Shown here one piece after another: positions 37,873 to 50,541 of a stretch of 64,000 bases of DNA; position 1 is the first letter of the stretch, and every line of letters starts with the position of its first letter. Both the position numbers and the translations under genes were made by a program. Location of the stretch: the NCBI GenBank assembly GCA_019843655.1, contig JACDQD010000001.1, positions 37,499,392 through 37,563,391 on the forward strand, in the 5' to 3' direction. The notes beneath the pieces were generated by a model. The model was not told the DNA's origin. It saw nothing but the letters and a program-made list of their open reading frames with translations, and did not search any database. The stretch comes from Lethocerus indicus. Taxonomy: Eukaryota; Arthropoda; Insecta; Hemiptera; Belostomatidae.

Positions 37873-38469
37873 TTGAGCCATTTGGCCAGTATCGAGAACG
37901 GAGCACAATCGATAAATTCCCTAATCGGAGGGCCTCTTCGGAGGGTGTCCGAAAACTCGAGTAACGGACGAAATGGAGGCGGACCTTTTGAAACGATTAA
38001 CTCGGAGGAATACAAAAAACAACCCCCGGAGTGGATGCAATACTACAGTCGACGATATGCCGCCGGACGTATTCATACGGACTGACACCCGTTATTCCCC
38101 GTTAACCGGTTTCCAGGCCCAAATAACGCCCGGAAAATGCGTCAATGCCAAATTCAAAAGTGACGGCGAGATGAAAAGAATTTTATGCGAGACAATAAGA
38201 AATTGGAACTTCAGTCTCCCATTTCTCGATTGGAAAAAGATTATTCGTTATACCCCCCACCACCACAGCAGCACCCCACCCCCGTCCAACGGCGGGACTT
38301 TAACACCGATTTGAACCGAACTCGAGATGAATTTAAGTTGTCGGTCCCGGCGAACATCGGTGCCAACGCTCGTCGCTCTTCGCTCGTCGGCTGTCCCGCT
38401 TCTCTGTGCTCAACCTTTCGGCCCGAAAGCTTTCTGCGATCGAAACGAGCAGCGGCGCGAGCGCAATAA
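37873..38469 (+). other. CpG-rich segment with three overlapping open frames
   Basis: Three plus-strand frames overlap in succession: 37873-38085 (begins on TTG; contains KKQPPEWMQYYSRRY), 37973-38314 and 38185-38469 (ends SFLRSKRAAARAQ). None has a recognised domain. The local CpG richness makes chance openness more likely. It could be an unrecognised exon, a decayed repeat or nothing. Confidence 0.25.
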
Positions 38470-38722
38470 CAGCCCACAACATAACTGTGGCGGTGGGGGG
38501 ATTAAAAAAAAAATTTAAGGTAAAAAGTTGCGCGCATTCCCTACCTTTTAAACTCTACCCCCCTCCCCAGGATTTGACTTCATAGCTCTAGGATCTTGGA
38601 ACCCAAGATTTGATTTGTCCGGTTAAAACTGGTCCCGCAATGTCAGACCGGAAACTCCAGTCTGGGCCGGAAATCAGAATTCATGAAATGTCGACTTATT
38701 TAAAAAAAATAAAAATTAGTAT

Positions 38723-38727
<5 letters not shown>

Positions 38728-38786
<59 letters not shown>
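38728..38786. repeat. (CA)n-(TA)n compound microsatellite
   Basis: A short CA block followed by a TA tract of about 48 bp. Confidence 0.95.
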
Positions 38787-38789
<3 letters not shown>

Positions 38790-41150
38790 TTTGCGCGTTT
38801 AGAAACATGCGCATATTTTGGAAAATACTTTACCTGTAGAAGCGAGAGAGGACGAAGCGAGCTTTTCCGGACGTTAAGTGGACATCCCTCCAGGGCGAGA
38901 GCTCATCGAGGACTGAAAGCGAAGTGAGAACGGTGTTTGAATCAATGAGGCCGTGGCTTTGGCTGCCCCACGGCGCAAGCCCGCACACTACTATACCGCG
39001 GGTACGGTTTCCCTCCCGCATCGCAGTGGTGCCTTGATCAAAATTATCCCCGGAAACAATTCCGGAATCTCTACTGGAAACCTAGGAGTGAGGGAAAAAA
39101 CTATCGTCATTATAACTGGCCAGAAAGCGGCTGTTCATGTGGAAGAAAACCGGAGGGGGGTCCGTTGATAAGGGGAAACCGAAGCTGCAAGAGGTAAATT
39201 TGGCCGGCCAGTGGTGCCGCCAGTTACGAGCTTGCACTGGAAAACCGTTTGACGTCACGACCAGAAACGACAGTCAATTCGGCCGGACGATATTCTCTGT
39301 GTTCGGATATTAGTTTCCGGAAATTTCGGACGTAGAAGACGTCGTTTTGCAATAGCGATTATGTCGTACTGGGCTGTCGGTAACTGATTTCGATTCTTTT
39401 TCAATTTATTTTAAAACAAAAACTAATCGCCGATTATTGTTAAAATTTCCCCCGAAATCATTTCGTCCGGAATTATTGTACCCGGTTATATTATTGATAC
39501 TTACCGATTATTACAGGGACTGCACTACTTTCGTTGTGGAACGAACGGCTCGGGCGCAATAAAAGACGGAACCGGAACGGGAAAAGGAATTGGGAAAAGA
39601 AAAACGAAACAAATGCGAGCTAAATGTCGATATTATTACTATTATCGACACTATACTTATTTGGTGTTGTAGCTTTAACCGAGAATTCAAATAAATTTAG
39701 GACGGGACGGAACTGTCATCTAGAGAAAATTAGTCGTTTTTGTTTCGTAAACGAAAAATTGATATTTTCTCGGGAAATCCTTATTATTATTATTATTATT
39801 ATGTGCGCAGTTTGGATTCTTTCGAGGTTCCAGCCGTGATACCTTTTTGAAGGATCTTCGTGCATTCCGAATATATCCTAAAAGTCTGTTGATTACTTTT
39901 CTTTCCACATATTTTGTCGATTCCTCGTTCGAGAACCTTCCGACGTTTCGCATGTTGCGGATAGGCAAGTAAAATCGCAATTTCAAAAACAATAATAGTG
40001 AGTAAAATTGAAACACTGGACGATCAACAAAACACTCTTATAAAGCGATTCAACGATATAACATTACAGTTAATACCTGACAAAGCGTTCATTAAGCACT
40101 AGTGTGCCGAGCTATGTTGGGCCAGAAAGTGCCGACCTATTAAAATAGACCGGTATACTGCGGTATGACGTAAATTGAAACATAAAAACAGTATACTGTG
40201 TCTCGCGATACGAGAGTAGAGCTCAGTTGGGCGAGCCGACCGAGAGGACGTGACGCTCCTCACCACTCCGTAGATATGAACAGGGGTCAGGAGCACCGTA
40301 CCGATTTCCTTTTCTATAAGGAACCCTAGAGTATTGCAAGGGCAGAATTTTAATTTGTAGACATCGATTTTGCCAAAATCGGAGTCCCAGCTCCAAGAAT
40401 GAGATGGCGCATTGACGAGTTAACAAGCAGTAGTCGGGTTTATGAGACGGACACGGACGTTGTCTTTCAAGTAAATCGCTTTGCTTTCCCCTCAATCGGG
40501 TTTTCGAAACCGATTATCCAGGAATTATGACACCGACGGGAGACTTCAACGCCAAGTACAAATCGGCAAAATTAAATCCTGAGGGATAACTTGCCAACGG
40601 AGACCACGGGGTAGCCCGAGGAGGGTCGAAAGTACCCGCGCGATACCAATCGGTATCCTGTACATGACGCATCTGCACGTAAATCTCCAACTCCCGTGCC
40701 TCATTTAATGGCCTTTTAACATCATATCGGTTAATGTACCCGTTTATAACTTACCCTTCGGTGTCTCCTTCTCCTTCTTACCCTTCGGGTGTTTTACTTC
40801 CGTCGGAGAGACCGATGTAAATTGTAAGAACACTTACGATAAAGCTAGGTTTGAAGAATTAGATTTTTTCGTGCTAAAATAAATTATTAAACTGACGGAG
40901 GCTCTAAGACAGCTATTTCAAATCATTCTTGTACTTTCAACCCCCAATATCATATAACAATTGTCGCTCCCCCTCAAATTCCTAACAACCTAATTTCACG
41001 AATACCACCCGATATTATAATTTATTCGATGACAAAGAGAAATACCGCATTCCGTATAAGTATAGTTTTCATACCTCGAAAATAACTATTTATTAAAGTA
41101 ACAATCATTTTTATTACAATTTAACTAATCTTATAATAAAAACGTGCGGA
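38787..41150. other. Intergenic DNA, no gene recognised
   Basis: No coding evidence. An A-box-like GAGCTCAGTTGGG at 40218-40230 has no matching B box downstream. A short TTA/ATT trinucleotide run lies at about 39780-39800. Confidence 0.5.
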
Positions 41151-41169
41151 ACGATTTGTTTATTATGGT

Positions 41170-41625
41170 TTGCGGGTTTGTAAAGAGGCTTCGGTTTTGT
41201 ACGCGTTTGGCGGGCCTCGATACCGCACTCTGTTTTTCTGTTATTTAATTTTCCCATCCCAAAACGCTTACAGCCCGTATGATTCCTCTAAACCTACGGA
41301 TTTCCTCGAATATTTCGTATCCTTTAACAACCCTCGGTTACACCACTCTGTCACAGTCCTCGATGATCTTTCCTCCGGTCATTTACCAGTTCTCCTGATA
41401 TTACATATTCAACCCATCCTTAATTCAGAAATGCCTTCCTTAATAACAGGACCTACTGAATGGGATGGATTTCAAAATATACTTGCCCATAAAATAGATC
41501 TCAAAATACCACTGAAGACACCGCAACAGATTGACCAAGCAGTCCAACAACCAACACACGGCAAGCTGCAAAGGCCTCGACCACTAAGAGGAATTCTGTC
41601 ACGCACGGAAGTATTATTCCACTAA
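41170..41625 (+). pseudogene. Jockey LINE endonuclease C-terminal fragment
   Basis: The frame matches the end of an apurinic-like endonuclease: a proline/serine-rich lead, then VTVLDDLSSGHLPVLLIL, where the family normally has SSDHLPV; the catalytic Asp of that motif is Gly here. GPTEWDGFQNIL and IDQAV follow, as in the linker between endonuclease and RT. The start codon of the frame has no meaning, because this is an internal piece of ORF2. Confidence 0.8.
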
Positions 41626-42073
41626 AAATCAGACTGAAGAAACCCAGCCAGAGGCAAATGGCACACCTCACGCTTACCCACCGATAAAACAACGTACAAC
41701 TAACTATGTAGACGAATGAAATCCATATGGACAAGGTATACAGCAAGATTTAGAATATTTCTTGACAGCAAGTAACGGATCTCTATAGTCTGCTACAAAA
41801 AAAACTGCTCTCTTACACATTTTTTCTTCTCCTCTTCGAATAGATAACTCAACGTGGGCTGTGATGGACGAAAAGGAAGCCGACAGGTTTGCTCGATACC
41901 TTTCATCCATTTATATACCTCATCCCAATATCATAGATCCTACGCGATTTAATCGCACTTTGTATCCTTAAGCACCTTCCAGCAAAAGCTCTCCTACAGC
42001 TCACTTACATATTAAACACTGTTTTAGAACGACCCATTTCCCTTCCCAATGTAAAATATAGCATATTATTATA

Positions 42074-42562
42074 TGATTCCCAAGCTTCATAAACCTACTT
42101 ACCGACCTATAAGCCTTCTTGCTATAGTGAGTAAAATCCTTGAAAAGCTCCTATACCTTATTTTTACCATCCTACAATCCAAAGATATCCTGCCGGACCA
42201 CCAGCTCGGATTTAGAGCCGAACATTCCAGTATTTAACAGTGTGGTAGCATTGTAGACACCAGCACCTCCGATCTGGAGAGAAAGCAGTATTTTTCTGCT
42301 GCATTTCTCTATGAAGCCCAGGCTTTGACAGGGTGTGGTACTGTGGACTGCCGGTGTAACCAAGAGAATCCTTCCTCCGACATACTACCTAATGCTTAAT
42401 TCCTACTTGAGGAACAGGCACTTCCGTGTTTCTCAAAGTTTATTCCTTTCTGATTCCTTTTCTCTACTGGCGGGTGTTCCACAAGGTAGCGTCTTGGCTC
42501 CCTCCCTCGCTACCTTGATACCTTTCCTTACTTCTTATGCAGGTAAGAAAGCCGTATTCTGA
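42074..42562 (+). pseudogene. Jockey LINE reverse transcriptase fragments
   Basis: RT motifs occur in at least two frames with stops between them: PISLLAIVSKILEKLL, then DHQLGFR, then FDRVW, then AGVPQGSVLAP. The catalytic FADD segment is absent, so the enzyme cannot be functional. Confidence 0.85.
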
Positions 42563-42589
42563 ACTAACTCTGATCCTTATTCAGCATCA

Positions 42590-43330
42590 CATTTCTTACA
42601 AGAATACCTTTTCCTCATAGAAATCTGGTCCAGGATATGGAGGTTTAGTGCGGTACTTGGGACTTCACATAGACAGAAGATTAACATGGAACCCACAAAT
42701 ACAAATACAAAACTCCAACTTACAGAAACAAAATGAATTTACAAATTGTTACTAAGGGTCCTCGACAATAGATCACAACTATCACTAACGAATAAATTAT
42801 TTATTTACAACTGTATTTTAAAACCTAACTGGGTGCACGGAATTAAGCTGTGCGGGTCCACCAAACGGTCTAACTCCTACAAATCATTACAATCTATCAT
42901 CCTACGTAAACATTTTAACGGCCCACTTTATTTTTCCATCCGCACGATCCATTCCGATCTGAAAGTCCCGTTCGTTCATGAATTTGCAGCTTCCCGATAT
43001 AATTCCTTTTATATATTTTATATCATTTTATTCAAAACTATCCCATTACTCCAATCCTTTGATTCGACAGCTCTTCTCGTATCACCTTCCTAAAAATCCC
43101 GAATGCCCCCTTAAGAGGAAATGGACACGTATTTCCACGCTATCTAGTAAGGGCTGGAGCATGAGTACCATCAATGGGTGGATTCTCTGTCAAAAATATC
43201 CTAGTATCATTTCATCGCTTGGTCACCAAATATCATTTTTTAAATTTTACTTGTGGCTTAAAACAAAAGGAGTAGGAGACGATTTTGCAAGAAAATCGAA
43301 AATTAGTAAGAAGGTTAAGCCATTATAAGT
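42590..43330 (+). pseudogene. Jockey LINE ORF2 C-terminal fragment
   Basis: Contains YLGLHIDRRLTWNPQ, LTNKLFIYNCILKPNWVHGIKLCG and SLQSIILRKHF, the conserved post-RT region of Jockey ORF2. Frames change at about 42740 and 43000-43090. No poly(A) tail is evident at the end. Confidence 0.83.
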
Positions 43331-44140
43331 CTGATTGAATCCTGGAGTTGTGTTGAGCAGCCAAACAAATAATTTGCAGTTCTTTAAAAACTAAAAGAAA
43401 AGCCCCGATTTCTTAATCTTTCCTTAGTCTGTACATAGTAGGGAATTCATTTCTTTTGACTAAGTTCACTTTATTTTTAAGTAGTCTATTATTTCAATTA
43501 TTTTTTAAGGATATTCATTAATTTTGTCTAATACATACATGGACACGTACATATTTTCAACTTTTATTTCATAGTCTTCTTCATCATTCATTGCAAGACC
43601 GCATATTTAACGTATGAAATAAGCACTAGTAAACCATTATGAAAGGATTTGTCCCGAAGCATTTATGTTCAACTCACTGTGCGCCCGGTCGATACTCGAC
43701 TGTGAGGCAAATGCAGCAATTAATAACTTACAGCTTAAAGCCCTTGCAGTATTTACCAACATAACAACACACAACAATTCTTAGCGACGATACTTGCCTG
43801 ATGTGAAGGAAAAAGGCCTAGTTCTACGAATCATGGTATATGTATCGTAGATAAATTTTAAAATATTTTACTGTAACAAAGGGACGGGAAGAATTAAATT
43901 CCTTTAATTTTATTTACTATCACTAGTTTTACTACTATTATTACTATTTTTATTCACTAAACATAATTAGTGGCAGGGCGATTTGACAACACGATTTTAC
44001 GAAGTAGTCGTAAAATACATTATAGATTATTGGGACGATTGTATTTTGTAAGAGTATGACGGCTTAGCGGACCCGAGGGTTTGGTCGATTCTGTGCGCCC
44101 GGTTCGGTTTCAAGATACAGTTAATTTTTAATTTGTTCGT
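43331..44140. other. Intergenic DNA, nothing recognised
   Basis: AT-rich; possibly the 3' remnant of the LINE, but I cannot set its end. Confidence 0.4.
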
Positions 44141-44143
44141 AAG

Positions 44144-44163
44144 TAATAGTTGTGACCAGTCGT
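44144..44163 (+). repeat. Short match to the foldback family arm
   Basis: TAATAGTTGTGACCAGTCGT is identical over 20 bases to 11266-11285 in the right arm of the foldback element. The flanks do not match well. Confidence 0.55.
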
Positions 44164-44199
44164 CGAGGAGTCTAAATAGGAATTTGTGACGTATCGTTT

Positions 44200-44286
44200 C
44201 TGTCCGTTTGAGCCTTGTTGGTGTATTCTATGTCAATCTTCTGTCCATGTGAGTCCCAAGTACCGAACTTGATTTTCAATACCGGT
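44200..44286 (-). pseudogene. Jockey LINE fragment, inverted
   Basis: The minus strand reads VRYLGLTWTED, and its DNA (GTTCGGTACTTGGGACTCAC) closely resembles the same place of the 41.2-43.3 kb LINE. It is a small ORF2 fragment in opposite orientation to that element. Confidence 0.65.
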
Positions 44287-44565
44287 TCGGTAAAATGAGG
44301 AGGACAAGTAGCCCTTCAAATTTTATGTCGGTGTCGAATATCTTAAAATTGGTGTGACGGTGAGGCAACTACACGTACCGATTGAGGAATCTGTCTAGCA
44401 TAAGAACAAATCAGCGAATGAAGATAGTAGAACGACAGAGTGGAGGCATTCAAAAGTCTCCCGGGCCCCAAAAGGGAACCTAAACGAATAAAATAAAACT
44501 ATGAGTTTCTTCGAACCGGAAATTAGGACTACTAAGACCATTATTAAAACGGACATCAAAATGAC

Positions 44566-44645
44566 CCCTTAACTAATAAACTCACAATTTACAAAGCTAT
44601 ATTGAAACCGAAGCGGACACACGACATCGATCGTAAGGTTCCATG
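44566..44645 (+). pseudogene. Jockey LINE fragment
   Basis: The plus strand reads LTNKLTIYKAILKPKRTHDID, corresponding to SLTNKLFIYNCILKPNWVHGI of the nearby LINE. It faces the inverted fragment at 44.2 kb. Confidence 0.65.
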
Positions 44646-44649
44646 AAGA

Positions 44650-45713
44650 CATCCGACATTGAAGAAAAATGTCTCATAGTTTTAGTGATATTTGTGGGGG
44701 AAACCGTACAGAGGTAAAAAATATCATTTCCTGTAATTCATCGTGACATCATCTGGAGAGCATCTATCCTGGATTTTGGCCTTGTGAAAGCCACTCTGAA
44801 CGCGAAAGTATTCCTTCTCAGCCTACGCTTCTCACCGCTATGGGTGAAATGGAGTGGTAAAAGGTGTACCGTGTGCACCACTTACGCGTGCGTCTACTTG
44901 CTATCAACGCGTACGTTGCGCGTTCACTTGCGCCACAGTGCATGACATTCGATTTGTCTGAAACTTTCGAAAACGATTCAGGACGATCAGAAAATTTGTT
45001 TACAATCGGCCTGTGCTCCCTGAAATCCCAACGTTTGTTTAAGTGCTCGCTTAGTTTTATTTCCGTATTGTTAACAGCAGTCTCTAATTTGTGAAAGTTG
45101 TAAAATGTTAGATGAAACTCTCAAGAGAAAATGGGAAGAAAGATGTAAATACTCGACTCCTACGACAACACTTATCGAGCGCACGACATTTGGCACGAAG
45201 GGTTTCTTCGCATCGAACGATCCACTGGCTCCCAACAAAACGATTAAAGTTTTCCCCGATGTGAAAATTAACTGAAACCGATTTCAAAAAAATCAAACCT
45301 AACTCAACAACTTTTCAAATTATATACGGAAATATGTAGTGCAGAAATTTTAAGATGCCTTCATTGTGAAATTAGTTCAAAAATATTCGTTAACTATTTC
45401 CTGGGTCTAGCCAACTTCTGCTAGAGTTAATTTTAACATCACCAAAACGAATTGCGCAACGAATCGTTATCAAAGTCATCTGGAAGGATGCCTTCGGGAA
45501 TGTTGACTCGGTTTCGAGCAAAACTTAGGAATAGATATGTATCTTGCATACATGACGAAATACCACACAGAGTGCGGTAATTAAATTCAATTAAATTGTG
45601 TGCAAAGTGGCTTCCTAGATGGATCAATAGAAATGGGTTCATTGACCAAGAATTAAATTTTGCCACGATTCGAAAGTAAAAAAGACTATAATTAGTCAAC
45701 AGCCACCTGGGTT

Positions 45714-45715
<2 letters not shown>
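44650..45715. other. Intergenic DNA, nothing recognised
   Basis: No coding or RNA signal. CpG is still frequent here, unlike the sequence to the right. Confidence 0.5.
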
Positions 45716-45774
<59 letters not shown>

Positions 45775-45776
45775 TA
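45716..45776. repeat. (TA)n microsatellite
   Basis: A TA tract of about 60 bp with one C interruption. It coincides with the change from CpG-rich to CpG-poor sequence. Confidence 0.95.
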
Positions 45777-47088
45777 ACAACTAATACCTGGTGTAAACAT
45801 TGCGATTCTTTCACTGGTGAACAATTGATCAATGTTTCAAGGTCTTTAACAAGACCTTGGCTTTACTATGTTCTAAACTTCAAAGTTTTTTTATTTATTT
45901 GGGACTTCCTCACCAGTAAAAAATATCAATTTGTAGAATTATTCAACTGTATTGAGTGGCTAAGTGAAGCCCGCAATTTAAACTTAATTGTATAAGGGGC
46001 AATTGCTGCTTCAATGATGAACCTAGTAGGATATTCTGGCTCATCTACTACTAAGCCTTCACTTTCTTTGGAACTCAGGTAGGACAGGAAGGAGGTAAAA
46101 GATTCCATGATAATAATGAGGTTAGTGACACTGCACAGACCTGGATTGAGATCCAATCAAGAACCTTCTCTGAAAAAGAAACATCAAATATTAGGGAAGC
46201 ACATTTAAGTTAACTAAAAATTGTAAATGGAAGTGTAATTATTGTAAATAAAATTTCTATAATATTCATTTATCAGGAGGCTCCTTAAACAGTTGTTAAG
46301 GAAAGAATATATAAAGGATATTAAATTTAAAGTCAAATTTAACATTTATCTTCATATAATATATGAAGAAAAATTTTCTATTGTGTACTCAAATGATTTT
46401 CAAAAGAAATTATTAACTTCTAGTACCCCTGTGTAAAATACATTGTACACAATACATTAATAACAAATTCTGACCATTTAAGATTTAGTTTGAAATTAGT
46501 TTGCTGTTGGCAATGAAGACAGCATAAGTTAAATGAAAACCAAAGAATGCAAGCAACATGGCAGCTCCAGGTTATATCACTTCTGAAAAAAAAACCAAGG
46601 GTTCGCTCTTTATTGAATCATTCATGAGTCATAATATATGTACAATGTGGTAGAATGTGCCGACTTAAACTATCTGTTAAAAAATATTAGATATGAATGA
46701 AAACATCAGAAATAAAGATGATTTGATGCAGTGTCGCCACTCAATAAATACAAACTGGATATACAAAATTTATATTTACATCAGCCACAATGAGGCTAAA
46801 CATTCATGCCACAACTTTGTGGTAACAAAACCATGCCCTATATACATAAAAAAATGAATCATTTTATTTGCTTTTCCAATTCATTTTTGCCTTTAGCATT
46901 CAATCTGTTTCAAACATTTATATCTGTAAATATTACAGGATATCTTTAACTCTAACTATGTTCAAAATACACAAGATAATCTGTACAATGGAATCTCAGC
47001 AGATCTAAGATATTGAAGTTATTTCAATGCCTATACTTATACTAAAAAGATAACATTGACAAATATAGAATAGTATGAATTAAAGTTA

Positions 47089-47146
<58 letters not shown>

Positions 47147-49086
47147 ATAGTTTGTCATTCAATATATAAACAAACACATTCAGAAATACCAAATTTTTCT
47201 CACTTGTGTTTTCTCACACAATTTTAATAATACAGGTACGAGCACTGATCACTCAATTCAAAGACAACTTAATTTGTAATATCAAACTTGCATGAATCAT
47301 AGTCATCTTACATGTTTTAAACAATAATTTTTCATTTTTACAAATAATATATTTTCTTAATTCTATGATTTTTACAGACATTAAAAAAATAAACGATTTA
47401 GGTATCATAATATTTGTTCATTATGAACAAATCTGACTTGAAACTTCTCAAAGGTAAATATTCCCAAAATACAATTTTAATAACAATATATATGTCTAAA
47501 TTAACTAAGCTTATAGTAATATATTGCTCATCTCCACCTTCATGAAATTAATATATTCCATTCTTAGTTTAAGGTATTCATGGAGGATTTGAAACATCAT
47601 CAAATCATGTTTTTTTCTACCTTAGGATTAAATAGGTAAGTGGAGACACAAAATCATGTAAGTGATGAAGCTTCATTATTAAGTTTCTCTAATGCAATAT
47701 AGTGATTAAACAAAAAACAAATAAATCTGTTAATAAGAGATATTTTTAAAATCCTTCCAAAAAAATGTCATACAAAAAATACTACAAAGTTTAATTTTAA
47801 TATTTATATTTCAATGCAATGTACTGTTCATGTAATCAGAAATGCCTTTGCAAAAAGGGAATAAATCCATTGTCCATTTATCTGCAAAACAGATAAATGC
47901 AGTTTAAAAATGCTTTCAAAAGTGTATGACTAGTACTTAAAATAAAATTTTCTTATGGTTACAAATTATTTCCTTTCATTAAAACTACTTTTAAACTCCA
48001 ACAAAATACAATTTGAATTTAGTGTCAAAAATTAATATATGACTACTTTAATTTCACCTGGAAATATGTTATGCACATTTTGGCATTAAGTGAATATGAG
48101 AATACTGGACATGATCCCCATAAAAATTCATTAAATGATATTTTGGGGATAATAACATGAATTTTAGATGTATCAGAATATAAATTATTCCTTCAAAATC
48201 AATGATTTAAAACCTAGTGCATAATAGCCTACAAATGTTGCTGTAATTTTAAAAGGAGGTAGAGATGAAAGACAAGTTAAAAACATATGCCACAATATTA
48301 ATAATAATAACATAATAATAAGAATGAACATAATTTTTTGTCAAGGAAAGCCTTGTCCTCACGATAAGTTTAGAACATTCAGTTCGCTATGCAGGACTTA
48401 CTTGACTTGATTTATAAAGGTTGCATAGAACCTTATTTTAATAAATGAAAAATATAATATTATTTAATAATATGACCAACTGGAAAAGAGTACGTCAGTA
48501 GTTAGTAATAAAACATAAAATAGTGACAGGTATTCAATGCCAAAATTAATGTTGTAATATTACTGCTTTATATTCAACAATCAAGACCATAGGTCAATCA
48601 TATTATATCTCAAAATTCATCTAAAACATTTTAACCAAATAACATTGAATGGGATTAATTTCCCGCATGACATACATAATTTTGATACAAAAATAAATTA
48701 TCCCATAACCAAAAGGAGATTACAAATTGACAGCAACCATAAAACAAAGTTACAATAATTAATATTTATAAAATAAATGAACCAGCAATGCATTGTAAAT
48801 TTCAAAACAAAATGAAATTTCTTTTGCAACATCTCCAGTTGGTAGCCCCTCGATTCACTCTTCTTTCCGTGTATGTGTTACTTACCACATTCTGATATAT
48901 ATGGTAACAACATTCTTTTAAACACCAAAGTTCATGAATAAATGATCATATCAATCAATGATAAATAAGAGTGTAACAACAAAATATTTTAAACACTTAA
49001 CAGTGTAAAGTCAGAAAAATTGAGCAATTTCACAGGACACATCTGTCTTATCACAAGAATTGAAACTGGATTCATGAACTATTCTC
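45777..49086 (-). other. CpG-poor DNA downstream of RYBP, probable long 3' UTR
   Basis: AT-rich, nearly free of CpG, with no splice-supported coding exon. Because CpG depletion follows transcription units in this window, the stretch is probably the transcribed 3' part of RYBP, but no single polyadenylation site can be chosen among many AATAAA words on the minus strand (one at 46609-46614). It contains a (TA)n tract (47091-47142). The minus-strand frame 45926-46156 is unrecognised and lies next to a tRNA-like B-box word. Confidence 0.45.
47091..47142. repeat. (TA)n microsatellite
   Basis: A TA tract of about 52 bp. Confidence 0.95.
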
Positions 49087-50475
49087 TTATGAACTCCTAG
49101 AATCAGTTGCCATATCTGCACTTCTTGCATCTGTACTTGTGTCTGTGTGACTTCCTTCTGATGAAGCCGTACTTGAAACATCAGACATTTTCTTTTTTTT
49201 AGCCTTGTACTCTGTGATTGTTACAGTCACATTGTTGACAGTCACTTCTCTAGTCTGCGCTGAACTTCTGTCAACATTCTTTAGACGTGGCCTGCGGACA
49301 GTTAATTAATTAACAACCATAATCCGATTCAAACCAATATGAAGTAATATTAAAAAACAAGCACTTGAACACAGGTATATACGAATTTTGAGCCAAATAA
49401 AAAAAATACACCAATCTTTGATAGGGAGATTTACAGTACATACGGGTGCCACATTTTCTTTCCAGATTTCTTTTCATGAGTTGAACGCCGCTTCAACGAT
49501 TTATCTTTAACTCCATCTTTTTTACTGGTTTTGGTTGGTGCTGGATTGTACTGCTGGGCAACTTGCTGAGCGACAAGTTGAGGGTTAATTCTTGGTTTCC
49601 TGAAATCAAATTATATTCAAATTTAACTCTTGAAAATTGAGTTCTTTTGATATTTGATACTAACAAATAAACCCTACAAATGTTGTCTTAGTTTCAGGAA
49701 CACGAACTACAATTTTTATGAACAAATTTACAATTTCAAGGCTGACAAAGGAGCTAGATTTATGAAAATTAATTAATAATTTCACTGAAATCAGATCACA
49801 AATAAAAAATGGTAGCAATTTTATCCTGCAGTGCCAAAGTGAATGATACAGAATGCATTACGAGAATAAAATAGATACCACCTCAACCAAACACTAGCAT
49901 TTTTGAGGGCTTTTCACTTGTCTGATCATTGTCAGTGTTGAGTATAGATGAAGGAAAACTGTTTTAAAGTTACTCAAAATGAAAATTATTCACCATACGA
50001 GTTTTTTTGTAATAATACTAGTTTTGAAATGATTTGTAAATCTGTGTTTATTACATCCATATTCTTTAACTGCACAAAATGCATAGAAATGGTACCAATA
50101 CCACCTTTTTTGTCTGAGTTAGATTCCTTTAATTTTCCCATTTCAGCCTTATAATTTCAATATTTATAAGAAAACGTATTCTAAGAACAAGTGTAACATA
50201 CCTGGTTGAAGTACCTTTCCTTATATCACACATTAGGCATTTAAAAGCTTCTGCCGTATTTCTGTAGGTGCACACACTACAATCCCAATAGTTATCTTCG
50301 AGTACTTTCGCCTGCCGTTTAGTTCTTCTAGAATAAATCAGAATACCATGGCAGTTTATGAAATAAATGATAATGCTCAAAACATTGAAGAAATTCATTT
50401 ACCTTTCTACCCAACTCTACATTGGGTACATACAGGAATATTTCATTGAGTATATGAGCACACACACACACATAC

Positions 50476-50541
<66 letters not shown>

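Larger units (their letters stand above)
41170..43330 (+). mobile_element. 5'-truncated, decayed Jockey-clade LINE
   Basis: The ORF2 order of a Jockey-type non-LTR retrotransposon is preserved in pieces across frames. First comes the endonuclease end with VLDDLSSGHLPVLL (41353-41394). RT follows with YRPISLLAIVSKILEKLL and LPDHQLGFRAEHSS (about 42098-42233), then FDRVW (about 42325), then LPPTYYLMLNSYLRNRHF and AGVPQGSVLAP (42377-42515). A tail has VRYLGLHIDRRLTWNPQ (about 42650), SLTNKLFIYNCILKP and FVHEFAASRYNSF (42780-43010). The FADD catalytic box expected after the VPQGS motif is missing, apparently by deletion. No ORF1 is seen upstream. Confidence 0.88.

Noticed and set aside
40218..40300. 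A-box-like GAGCTCAGTTGGG suggesting a tRNA
   Set aside because: No B box or cloverleaf follows.
45926..46156. Minus-strand open frame of 76 codons
   Set aside because: No domain recognised, no matching splice partner, and it lies beside a tRNA-like word, so a repeat or 3' UTR is likelier.
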